Positions 35,796-47,900 of a stretch of DNA of 64,000 nucleotides are shown piece by piece. Source of the stretch: Trissonchulus latispiculum (taxonomy: Eukaryota > Nematoda > Enoplea > Enoplida > Ironidae). A program made the translations under genes and the position numbers. The first letter of the stretch is position 1, and each line of letters opens with the position of its first letter. A model generated the notes under the pieces. The model searched no databases, was not told where the DNA came from, and saw nothing but the letters and a program-made list of their open reading frames with translations. The stretch spans positions 62,001 through 126,000 of the forward strand of contig JASAND010020903.1 in the NCBI GenBank assembly GCA_030248195.1, in the 5' to 3' direction.

Positions 35796-35926
35796 ATACC
35801 TCCTATGATTTGATTGATAGCGGAACTGAAAGCTTGGATCGTCGATTTCTTCATAGGATGCCGCCTGTTACTGGCTCTCCTCATTTGGCCCTGGCTGAAA
35901 CACCGCCGCCTCAGCATCGTCTCACA
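35796..35926 (+). CDS. RasGAP exon: N-terminal linker
   Basis: The acceptor is TTTTGTATTTTAG and the donor GTAAAA. It encodes [20 protein letters not shown] then [20 protein letters not shown]. It enters with two bases of a split codon and leaves at a codon boundary, which suits the next exon. Conservation with vertebrate proteins is low, so it rests on splice sites, phase and position. Confidence 0.7.
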
Positions 35927-38900
35927 GTAAAACAAAATTACTAAATTAAAAATTTTGTCTTTCGTTTTAAAATTTATTAAAATTTGTATTTATTTGATTC
36001 AAATTAGTACTTCTGCTAAGAGGAAAACTAGGCCTTGTCTGCTGTAGAAAATGGGAAGCTCTCCCAGAACATGCCTCTAACAATATTGGTCTACCCTCAG
36101 AAATGGGGCCCAAAAATTAGTAGCAAAATGAGTCAAGATGTTAGATTTTTAATCTTTGAAGCTCTATTCTTAACTTCGGCCACCACAAATTTAAAGGTAG
36201 CGTTCCTTCCTACATCTATATGCTTACCAGATCTTACTCTTGCTACTATGTTATTTGTTGATCTTGCTCCATTTCGTATTAACCATTTCAGTTCATAGTG
36301 TCATCTTAGCATTACATACGAACGCAATGCCATTACCATGTGCTTGAGACCTCCTTTTCCTTGCAGCAGACTAGACAAAGTGCACCCTTTTCTCTTAGTC
36401 TTAATTTGGTTTCTTCCTGTAAGAGGTCTGAAGAGTTTTTGGAGACATTTTGTAGTAGCCTATGACGTTGCTCTAGTGGAACTGTTACCCCCCCCCCACC
36501 TCTCCCTCAAACGAAACCTGTCGTCTTATTTTCGACGAGTGAAACTGTTGCCCCCACGCCTGCCATTCAGTTGACTAGTGTTGACATTTCAGCTTAGATG
36601 AGAATCAAACTTTGACATGATAGTCCGAAATAATACACTTAGACAACATATATATGTATATATGTACGTTCATTAATAGATGGACGTGCATAGCATACAA
36701 AGGGTTGGATATCGTATTAGCTTCTGCTTGCTATGCACTACGTCTTTGTTCATCTGTGCCCCAGCCCCCATGCCCGTAATTTTAATCCTACTTTTGTACT
36801 TTGAGGTCCTGTTTCCCCCTTAAAATTTTTCTTCTAGACTCTCAAGCGTAGTGAGTGACGGATGGTCACTTTGTGCCGTTCAACCAAAGAGAGTTAATCT
36901 GTATAAGATTGACGAGATGGACTGCTACAAAAGCTGCCCGTATGCCGCTGCTTACATTAGAATCTGCTGTTAATTGTCAGGGTTTGTGGTGCACATCTCA
37001 GAGACATCTATACTTCTACAGTTCTACATGTCACCTGCAAACCTAAGGTCTTTCTTTAGTAGACTTCCCTCTCATTCACGTTCTCATTTGTTGTTGCAAG
37101 TTTGACGTTTCAATCAAGCTAAATGTTGATATTCATAATGAAATGAACTGAATGTGTTCAAAGCAAATTTTAACGGAATCGCTTAAAGCTTTGCGAAAAT
37201 TGAGTTGAGATGGCCGAGTGGTCTAAAGCTCTGGTTAGAACTTCTGACATCACTGTCACGAGTTCACAGCGCTTTCTCTGCTCTAGCCAACCCAGCTATC
37301 CATCTTTAACTGGTTGGTAGATGGGTACCACTACGGTGGGAAGGTAACAAGGGTCTGTGTAGAAGGGCCGGCCCCCTTCCACGGATGCAGTGACCACTCG
37401 AGGTGACACTCCTGGCTCTGCGGCTGAGAATGCGGGGATGAGCACCGGCACCTTTTGTCCTGTGGCAGGACGGAGAAATCTCAAAGGGTAAACCTGTACC
37501 TTTGCGAAAATTAGAAAAACTGAGTGTAGCACGACACCAAATTTTTCTTTTGCTCTGCTTTAGTTTACCAATCATGCTTGGCTTACACGCTACTGATCAC
37601 ATTAATCGTACTTATAACTAATCACATTTCTATCACAAGTTTGGAATTTTAGACAAACTATTCCTATTTTCCATTGCAGTTTGCAAAGTTGTAGGCCCTT
37701 GCGGCTGTATTTCATTTTCTAGCTAAACTTCTCCTGCGAAACTTTAGATTTGGAAATTAAAAATGGTACTTTTCTTGTAGAAAACTTTGTCTCAGTACCG
37801 TTGTATACGTATAGTTCTACTGCTCAATTTGTTTGTCTTCTTTTTCATTCTATAGTTCTTTGGGAAGGATTGATATATTAACTTTCAATGCCTCTGTGAC
37901 TCCTTATGACAGATTTTTAATGTCTTACTTTTATGATGGCCGCAAAAGCAATCAGAATGTAGAGAGGGGAGAAATTTTAATTTTGGTGACAGTTTTCTTT
38001 GGCGCTGACTAAAAGATGAAGGTTAGTAGATTTCGGATTGAACAGTAGGAATGAGTCAACCCCTATTTTCTAATTTCGTAGCAGTTAAGTTAATGAACAT
38101 ATTTCTTGCTATTCCCAATCTATCTCGTTGAAATCTACCTCTGGTTTTACTTATCCTTCAGATTTTACTGTCTGAGTAATCAGGTTTTCGAGCTAATTTT
38201 CTATCTATGCGCGTATACGGTACATATTAGGTTATATCGTATTTTTGACTCATCTTTTAAGGAGAACACCCTCTTGTCGAGAGACCCACCCTCTTTTGTG
38301 CTGGCGCTTTCGCTGATTTTTTTTCTGCTATTGTAACATTCACGAAGATTATTTCGCCAAATGTATAAAATACTTAACTTGAAACTCGTCTGTTTTCAAG
38401 CATTAAGCGTTATATATATATAATATGTAATTGTTTACGGCGCAGCAGTAGAACGCTGAAAAATCATTCTACGAACAGTGTTGGGCTGGTTTTTTTCTAG
38501 GCAGAAATTTCTGGGGGGGGGGGTTTGTTTGGGGGGAGGGCGGTCCCCCCCAGGTCTGGGTTGGCACAGATTTCTGGGGGGGGGGAGAAAATTTTTTCGA
38601 AAAATGCTTTAAAAAAAATAGCTATTTTTTGCTGCTGAACTAAAATATTAACTATTGTTAACCTAAATTTAAGCTTAAAATAGCAAAAAATGCTTAAAAA
38701 TGTCTAAAAATCTGGCGACGCTGAAAAAATTTTTCAAAATTTACCCTCAAAACCCTATTTATCCAGGCACTTTAAAGTACTGGGGCCCGAATCCTGGGGG
38801 GAAGGCCCGAATCCTGGGGGGGGGGCGCTTCCCCTTACTCCCCCTCCTTTAGGAAAAAGCCAGTAGGGGAAATATTTAAAACATAATCGATTGTCGATTC

Positions 38901-41900
38901 TTTTGTATAATATGGAGTGTGTCTGAATTTTGTGGGTTCCTATAATTAGGATAAAATTTTTTAAATTTTATCCGCTTTTGACAGTTCTTTCGGACTATTT
39001 ACAAAATTAAGCTGCGGTCAGTTAGGTATGTATCTTATCTTGTTTTGATTTGGGCAAAATCATAAACAGGCTTTCCTGTCTGGTTAGCATTATTGACCTT
39101 CTCTGAGATTTGCACAAGTAATAGCCCTGGCCTGGCGACTAGGTCCAGTAGCCCATTTTAGCTTTTAGTTTGGGCTGGGCTGTTGCCTCTTGATTGACGA
39201 TAGAGCGTAGTGTAGTGAAGTGCTTTCCTGAGAATTTGAGACATGACAATACATCATCTTAATTCTTGGCGAAGGGTCATTAGGGGCCCCTTTTTCCTTC
39301 TAGCTTGACCAATGACCACTTCTGGGCTATCCGCTGAAAATGGACACTAACTAGGTATTATGGGCTTCTTTCCTTCTAGGGTACTACTACTCAATCAACG
39401 TTGGATAGATGTAGGCCACGCCTAGCTTAATCTGAAATTTTGTGGCACACTTACATGTATACATATATGCCCTATGATGTGGGCCGAATCTCTACTACTC
39501 CTCTATGGCTCTTGATTGGTCTACAACCCTCTTACCTTTTACGTACTCTTTCTTTCTTTTTTTATTTCTGGACTCTAGAGGAACTGGCCAATCTGACTCA
39601 GTACTAAACTAGAATGTCCGCTGATTAGAGAAGCTCGCTTGTTCTTGTCCTGTAGGAGTTCGAAATCTTGAGATCTTCAAACGAACCCCCCTCTCTTAGG
39701 GAAGTTGAACCAGTTAGGTATCTGAAGCGCTTAAGAAGGGTTCTGGGACCTTTTGTAAAAGGTTTGGATTTTGTACGTTTAAAATAAATATATAGTCCCA
39801 AGCAGAACCACAGCTGGTTGTCCTAATCTACATAGTACAATCTATACTAACTGTTATGGTCAACTGGCATTGTTTTTTCTATTTTCAGAATTTCTTATCC
39901 CGTCAGTTGTTGTGGCGTGGTCTGAAGCGAACCAAAAGTGTTACCAAACTTGAGTCTAGAGCGAGGCGAGCCTTAGCGCAACTTCACTCAGAAGGGTAAG
40001 TAAGTTCTACTAAACGTCTATATATGTATAACTTTAAATGTATAAATGCATAAATAGAGTTACCGTTTTTGCGTATTTTTGATTTATATACATGTTGATG
40101 TCCTGTTGCTTTGATTCCTATCAAGCTTTAGTTTTTCTCGTTATAATATCCCGTGCATTCGATATTTTGGCATTTTTCATTTCCCTAAACCTGTGTGCTG
40201 AGAAATGTCGCAAGTTATGTCGAAACAGCTTTGACAAATTCAGTGACAACTGCCCCTTCAACTGCTGCCTAATCAGTTGCTATTTTGTGATGTCATTAAA
40301 GTTAAACCTCTGTTGTTGCTCTGATACAGTGTCACTCTTGGTTGTATAGAGTATTTAAGCTGTTTTTATTTTTTAAAGCTACGTGGTTTCAGTTTGTGCT
40401 TTTTTGCATAGCAATTTAGCCCAAAATGTTTACATTGATCAGCTGTGTTGTTGTTATTATTCGTCTGTTCATAAAATGGTTGCGGCTTTTAAAGGCAAAG
40501 ATATCCTGCTGATTTTCGAATTAAACAAAATGTGTTTAGTCTAACTTTAAAGTTTTCTATCCTTTGAGAATTCATCCGTTGTACCGATGATGATGTGTGA
40601 CTTGTACATACGCATATATAAGAATCCACAATGTTAGGTTGTCTGTTGGAATAGAAATATAATGATTGAAAATTATGTGTTACGGTTTTAAACAGGGATT
40701 GGGGCCTGAATCAAACATCGGGACCGAACCTCATAGTGTTCCTGGTGGAGGTGTCGGCGTCTGAAGGTTGAAAAGTTCATATCAGAATTTTTCAAAAAAT
40801 TTTAAAAATTCAGACGTTGTAACAATTTCGACAGGTAGGTATTTAATTTTGCTTATAGAATTCTAAATTTTAATAAACAAGCAAGTTTCTAGAATTTTTC
40901 AAAATTTCATTGTGGTCGAGGACGGGGCCTGACTGTTGGGGCCAGTGCTTCCCTAATTTGAGACAATTTTTGTTGGTGTTTCCATATTCAGAAATTAAAC
41001 CATACTTCTGCTTGGGGTGGAGTTTCACCCTCCCCAGAGCAGGAACTCACCCTCTCCTCAGAATCCGGTTTTTTTGGCCAAAAAACTGAAAAACTCCGTT
41101 TTCGGCGGTTGTCGACCGACGGTTTACCCACCCCCCCCCCCCCCCCCAACTGTCTGCATTGAACTGACACTATGCTGAACTTTTGCTTTTTGAAACACTG
41201 AGCGACTGCTTAGTTTATCTTCGCTTAGCTTTTTCAAAATTTTTTCTTAATCCTTAGAAATTTTGACTCTCTTTCCCACGGGAGATAGTCTTGTTTTGTG
41301 TGATGCTTTTACTAGTCTAGTTTGTCATGGCAAAATTTAATGTAAAATAAGGCAATGAACGTCGTTTCTTCTGTCATATGTCTTGTACATAATTGTCAGT
41401 ACACTGTTTCCTTCTTAGCTGTCAATCTTGATTTTTTATCTCTATACTTCTATTTTTGGTCAGTTTTGGCTTGGTCTGTGCTGCAAAACTGGCTGATTCA
41501 ATTTCTGATTAAATTCCGGGAGCTCTGGCAACTTTTTCTTTTCAGCTGTCGCAATACTGTGCATTCAGTGAGAAAGCGAGGGAAGGGAATTAAATTTTTT
41601 GGGAAAAACTTTTTATCTTTACTCGGTAATCAACCAACACAGCCTCTGATTTTCCTCTCTTTTACTTTAGTGCCTTCAAGGCACTGTAGAAGCCTATGCC
41701 AAATCATATGGGAAATTTAGACTGCCACCGCAAGCGTGAATTAGTCTTTTAGGCTTGTCTTTGAATTTTTCCTTCTCAATTTCTTGTTTTCACTTTTTGT
41801 CGCTCTGTCTTTCCCCCAGTCTAGTGCTAATGATAATACTTTTCAGCCAACCCGCAGGCTGGATTTTGCTGCTTTTGATTTATAAGGGAGTTGAAACCTA

Positions 41901-44900
41901 ATTTAGAGGTGCTCTTGCTTTATTTTATATCCATTTTTGCTTTATTTTATATCCATTTTTCCTCATTTCCAGTTTTAGATTTAGATTGTCCGGTTGTATT
42001 ATCATTGCACAGTTTTACTTCGTTGCTTTCGTGGACAACAGTAGGGGACAATCAACTTTTACTACTCCTTGGGCCAAAATAATTCCGGTCTTATGCCAAA
42101 GCAGAGACTTCGATAGGCGAGACCGAAACCGAGACTTCCAACCCTGCCCGCCAAGGATGGACACTGAAATTTAAATCTGTCCAAATTTGCAAATTTTCCA
42201 AACAGCCGACACTGTCCCCACTATCGCTTTCTAGTCTACTTTAATTTCCATACCTAAAGCGGTTACAAAAGCTTTCCTGTTCAGAGACCTGTTTATTGAT
42301 CTTGCTTTCTCAACTGATCAGTCAAAAAACGTAGAATAGTCAGTTTTTGACGAGGGAAAAACTTGGAAATGTCACTTTCTGTTTTCATCACCTACTGTTT
42401 TCAACAAAGCAGCCTTTTTCTTCCTTCCTTCCTTCCTTCCCTCATGCGTAATATTTGTTTTCTATTGCGTAGCCAGTCGCCTTCAAAAAGCATCAAAATA
42501 TCATAAGATTGTCCCTAGATCTGACAATAGCTAATTCTGTATATTTATTGAATGAGAAGACAATGATTTTAGTCCGGTAGTTTTTTCTGCAATCTTAGCC
42601 ATTACATAGGATTATTTGTATACGATTATTTACAAAACGAATACAGCTCTGTTCTAAACACACAGAAAATAGAATTTGTGCGGCCTATATGTTTGTACAT
42701 AAGATGGAATACAAACTTCTGAGGGACTCATGTAACCTTGAGAAACTGTTAAGACGAGTATACATACGTTGATGGTTCAACCTTCCATTTTCTTTTTCTT
42801 CTTCTTCTTCATCTTCTTCTCTTGTTATCTGTCTTCCCTCGATACTTTCCACCTCGCTTTCGTTTGTTGTCTTCAATTTCTTGTCTTCTGTCTGAATTTC
42901 TGTGCAAATGGCGGCTGAGAAATAAATAGGAGTAAATATGTACCACGTTTGGCTCCCTCCTTTCCCTCCCTCTCTCCCTCACAGCCCAGTTAAGTTAAGA
43001 CTCGAGTTCAGCTCTCTGACAGCACGAAACTTAAGCTTATTTTTAGTCTTCTGTAAGGTTTGCTTTGTTGCGTGGGCACATGTTTAATTTTGGTTTTAGT
43101 AAGTAAGTTTTGAACTTTATAAAACTGCTTTGGGGTGTACAATAATTTTCAGTATATATAATAGGTACATACATGGTATAGCTAAATATTTCAGTTCAGT
43201 ATGTTAGCTGATATAGCACCTTTTAATACTTCTACATTGATTCTACTAAAGGTTTACTGCGCCGTCCTTTTTGTTCATAATATGTATCATATATAAATCT
43301 AGTTATGCATAAGCTAACTTTATTTTGACTTCCTCGCTGGAGCATTATAATCAACAATCTGTAAACTAATCGGCTTTTTCGGCTAAGGCAAAATTTTCAG
43401 AAACATAGGAACACAGATTAGCTTTCATGTTCGTATTAGTTACTGAACTGATGCTCAATAGGTCACGCACTTTTAAATTAATAACAGTAGAACGCGCGGG
43501 TAGACTAGACTTTGCCTAGACTTTTGCTCTAACGGCTTCTTTTTTCTTGGCGGTACTGCGTGTTTGTTCTCTTAACTAACTGTGAGGTGAGCAGAGACCG
43601 AACCGAACTCAAAGCGAAGCAATTTCAGGGACACTAATTGAACTGTCCAGACCAACCAAAATTGTGGAGTCTAGACTCACTAGACAGACAGGCAGACTTC
43701 CTTTGCCTTTTCTTCGTTTTGTTTGAAACGGTTTCCCCTCCCCCTTATGTCGGGTTCTTTTCATTAAATTTGTATTTTAAATAAACTAAGTGGTACAGCC
43801 AACTTTGTTACTAAAACTTTTCTCAGATTCTCATCGAAAAGTGTCATTTGGCGTGCTGTTGGTTCAGAATTTGATTCATCATTTTGTTGTCTGCAGTAGT
43901 ATATGTATTGTTATTTGAGTGATAAATTTGTTTTTGGAGGATTTTTATCTATACAGAATGCCTGAGGCAAAGTTGAATGCTATTGGCTATTAGAGTTGTC
44001 GGTAATATTTTTTGATGAATTCCCCCTATTTGTTCGTTTTGCCTTTTCTTCCCCTCTTTTTCGCCTTTGCTTATTATCTACGTTTTTTCTTCAACTACTA
44101 TTGTGTCTGGTTTTTTATTGCCATGTTGAAAATACAATCCTGTACTTGCCGCCGCCGTATACATATATCCACATTAATTCTAGCTTGGTTTTTCTAAGAC
44201 ATAGTTTGTTATGATATATCAGCACTTCTGTGTGTATTAAATCTCTGAGAATACCATATTAAGTAAGTATAGAGCAGGTGAAATGTTTTTGCTTAGCTGG
44301 ATACGTATATCTGTTTTGTTGTTCAGAACTAATTATAGATTTGCTTATGTTAAAGAAGTGCACTGGTCAACTCATTTTTTCATCGGTTGATTCAAAAATT
44401 GACAAAATTGGAGCAACTAACTGTTTGGCTTCTGTTGGAAATCTTCTTTAAATTGGAAATCTTAGAATTTTAAAATTTTGCTGCAGCTGTATCGACGCTA
44501 CCTGTGTTCAAATGCATCCACACTAAGCTAAGCGTAGATTTAATGCACGTCTTGTAGATTTTCTTTATGTAAGTATGAAAGTTCATTAGCACGTTATGCA
44601 TGGGTAAATACAAAACTAGGCTTAATTGTTTCTGTAAAACTAAGACAAATAAACCTTCATTACTTTCTTCCTCAGAGAATCACTTTCAACTTTCTTTTTT
44701 CATACGTTAAATTCACAGGGTAATCAGCCAGACAAGGCACGGGCTGGCTTGACTGGATACCAAGTTGGCACTTGACACCTTCTTAGGCTTAAATTTAATC
44801 TTCAGTCTGTTTCATTCTACGAATACAACGTATGCAAAGCTAATTAGACAACAAATTAACGGCAAAGTTACAGATTCGAACAAGAACGGGAAGAAATCTA

Positions 44901-47900
44901 GCTCCCTGCCAGATTCGAATCTACTGTCTACGCGACTTAACGCTAACTCAACTCAGTGGCAACAAAACTTTAGATATACATAGACACTTTAAACTTTTGC
45001 GCATTTTTCTGGTCGAACAAATTTTAAATTTGAAACTTTCTCGTTGTTTTTGTTTTCTTGCTTTCACACATTTCAACATTGCAACTGCTTAACAACAATT
45101 GAATTAATGAGACTTCAAAGCAATTTGAGACGGCCTTTTTTGCACCAATTTTTACATTTTATCATGTTTTTAGTCCAATTCCATACGTACTCTGATTTGA
45201 ATCGCTTTGATTGACGATCAGTTTCTGGCGTCCCGCTGTTTTCAATTTTCGTTCAGCGAGTTATACTTCGTTTCGTCTTCGACTTTTTTGCGCTAGATCG
45301 GTCCCCCTCTCCCGTCGAGTGACTAATTTCGTCTCAAAAGCCTCTGCTGACTGTCAGACTCTGACTCTTTTTTCTGACAAGTTTTGAAAGTTAAATCTCT
45401 TAAACTTATTTTTATCTTTTTGTGTTAACACATTCAAACTTTCACATTTTTTCATTCTATTTTCTGACAGTTTAACCTGTGTCATTTCTCATGTCCTGGA
45501 TGGTAGTAAACATGCACATATGCATGCTCAGCAGGTGAAAATAATTTTTGTATATACAATATACATATACTTTCTTGTATTTCTTGACTTCATGTTTGCG
45601 TTCATATACATTTAGCATAAATATGTATATATGTTAAACATGGGTTTTATTTGTATGTATGTATTTAAAATTGAATTTATAAACCTAAGCAGATGCCCAA
45701 ATTTTGAGGTCCTGTCATGTTGTCCTTTCCAATTTGTCTTTACGCTTTATGACTTTCCCCCTTCCCTCTCCCTCCTGTGTGAGACACTAATTTTGATCAA
45801 ATACTCTCATGGAAGCATACAGTTTCTATTTCTCTGTGTTATTACTTATCATGGTTCTCTTAAGTTTAGGGTTTAAGTCATAATGTGCCTTTAGCTCTGT
45901 TTACTTAGCAGTAGTTTATCATTTCTGCTTGTCACTACCCAGCATCAAGTTAACTGTAAATAATTTGTTGAGTTTTCAAAAATTTTAAAATTTAAATTTT
46001 TTCATGTATGTATAGAGATGAGCTATTATGTTGTTTTATTGGTCCTTTTGCCACGCCTATGACTGGATATATACTTATGACTCTGTGATGCTTTTCTTAA
46101 CATTTACTTAACCACTTAACCCTTTCCGCTGTTACTCATTTTGTCTGCTTCTTTATAAGCTGATCGGTCGTCCTGACTTCATCCCGGAATGCTGAAAACT
46201 TGGTGTCTACAGCTGTAGGTTGCTAGCTTTAATTCTGATTATTTGATTCATAGTTTTCATTGTCTTATCCAACCATGTTTGTATATAATCCAATCAATCG
46301 TCAGAATTCGGAAACCGCAAACATCGAATCAACTAAAACTGTAATGTCAGTTTGTCTTCCCGCTGACAATGTCCAGTGCCCCAGCTGTTTTTTCTTATCA
46401 GTAAACCGTTGAGGGTATATAACTGTAGAATTAACACCTGTATTGTGTCTACTTCACTTTAAGTTTACTTTGCATTGGTTTCTAGAGTTCTTTTTCTTTT
46501 TTCCTTCAGTGTTCCAAATTTGACTAAATTACGTATAGGCACATACCGGAATGCGTTAGGTCATGTTGCATCCATTTGCTTGTTTAACGTAACTTTGTTG
46601 TGCAGTCCATGTTTAAAATTTGAACTGCATTACGTAAATTTGAACGGTTGTCATGTTGACATTTTGAATTTCATATTTTGTTCATGTACGTCACGTCATG
46701 CACATACGAAAATATGTGTGCTACAGTAATGCTTTCCATATTTACTATTATGTACTACTTCCGTTAAGTCTTTTGTGTGTTCAAAGTTGCACCAGTTTGT
46801 ATGTATATGTACGGACGTCCTTTACAGTTTTCTCTTTACTTCTAAAGTTGATGGTTTTCCGGGGAAAATTAGTTACTAATAGAGGCAGGAAGTCTATATG
46901 TGGTGGAAATCGTATGATTATCTTTCATTATAGTGCGAGATAGTGGTGGGATAATTTTCAAAGGAGTGGTTTTCTTGACGTTTTTATTATATATATTTAG
47001 TTTCAGTTTTTTGCCCACACGACACCCCTTCATTTTAAAAATTTTAAACAGAAAAATTAAAATGGCTCGTTTGTTGCCACAAAATTGCTGTGGGAATTGC
47101 TTTCAATTCCCATCCCAGAAATTAAACCCCCTCATTCCATTTTCAGGGTTTTATTGGCTTCAGTTTGTTTATGGTCTTTTTCGATAATGATAAGCATTAG
47201 TTTTTAATTGGTTTTTATTGGGGATCCCAGTCTTGCTGTGCTGTGCTCTGGGAAATGACTTTTCTCACGCTTCTTAATTGTTCCTTAATAGACACTGCTC
47301 TTTTTTACTGACCTAAATTTTGTTTTTTGTCGTTCCAAAAAATATACTTGTGTAAAGTTTGTCAGATTTTATTGTTTTTGGCGGGCAATTTGCTCTACAT
47401 AGCTCTGGATAGGGCCGTGTACGCAGATTGTTGATACATCCGTTTGAGCTATTCTGCCGATTTCAACCCGGCTAACTTAATTAATACTGTTCCTGCTTCT
47501 ACAAGCAAAAAGCTCTTCTACTGTCTCATTGTTTACTATTTTCCAAATACTGCACTTCCTGTTATTCAACTTTTAGAATGACTCAAAATTTCTAACATGG
47601 GGGATATACGACCTCCCTCTCCCACGTCAATTCCCTCTGATTTTCTATGTGGTGTAGCTTTTTGTTGGTTACTAAGGTAGTGCTCAGTATCAGTTTAGGG
47701 AGGGCGGCTAAAATCACCAGCTTGTGATGGCTTTTGTTGCTTGGAAATTATTTGTGCATCTCTACGCAAACTTTTAAAGAAACTTTTTTGAAGGCATATT
47801 TTGCTGCACTCCGTACTTCCTCCCCTGTCCAAAATTCTCTCCTGCATCGGAAACCTTACTATTTTGTGTATAGTATTTTCGCATTAATTGTTTTTTATTA

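Noticed and set aside
42685..42876. Minus-strand acidic frame with a Glu run
   Set aside because: The Glu run comes from a CTT/TTC-rich microsatellite in a RasGAP intron; no splice or domain evidence supports a gene.
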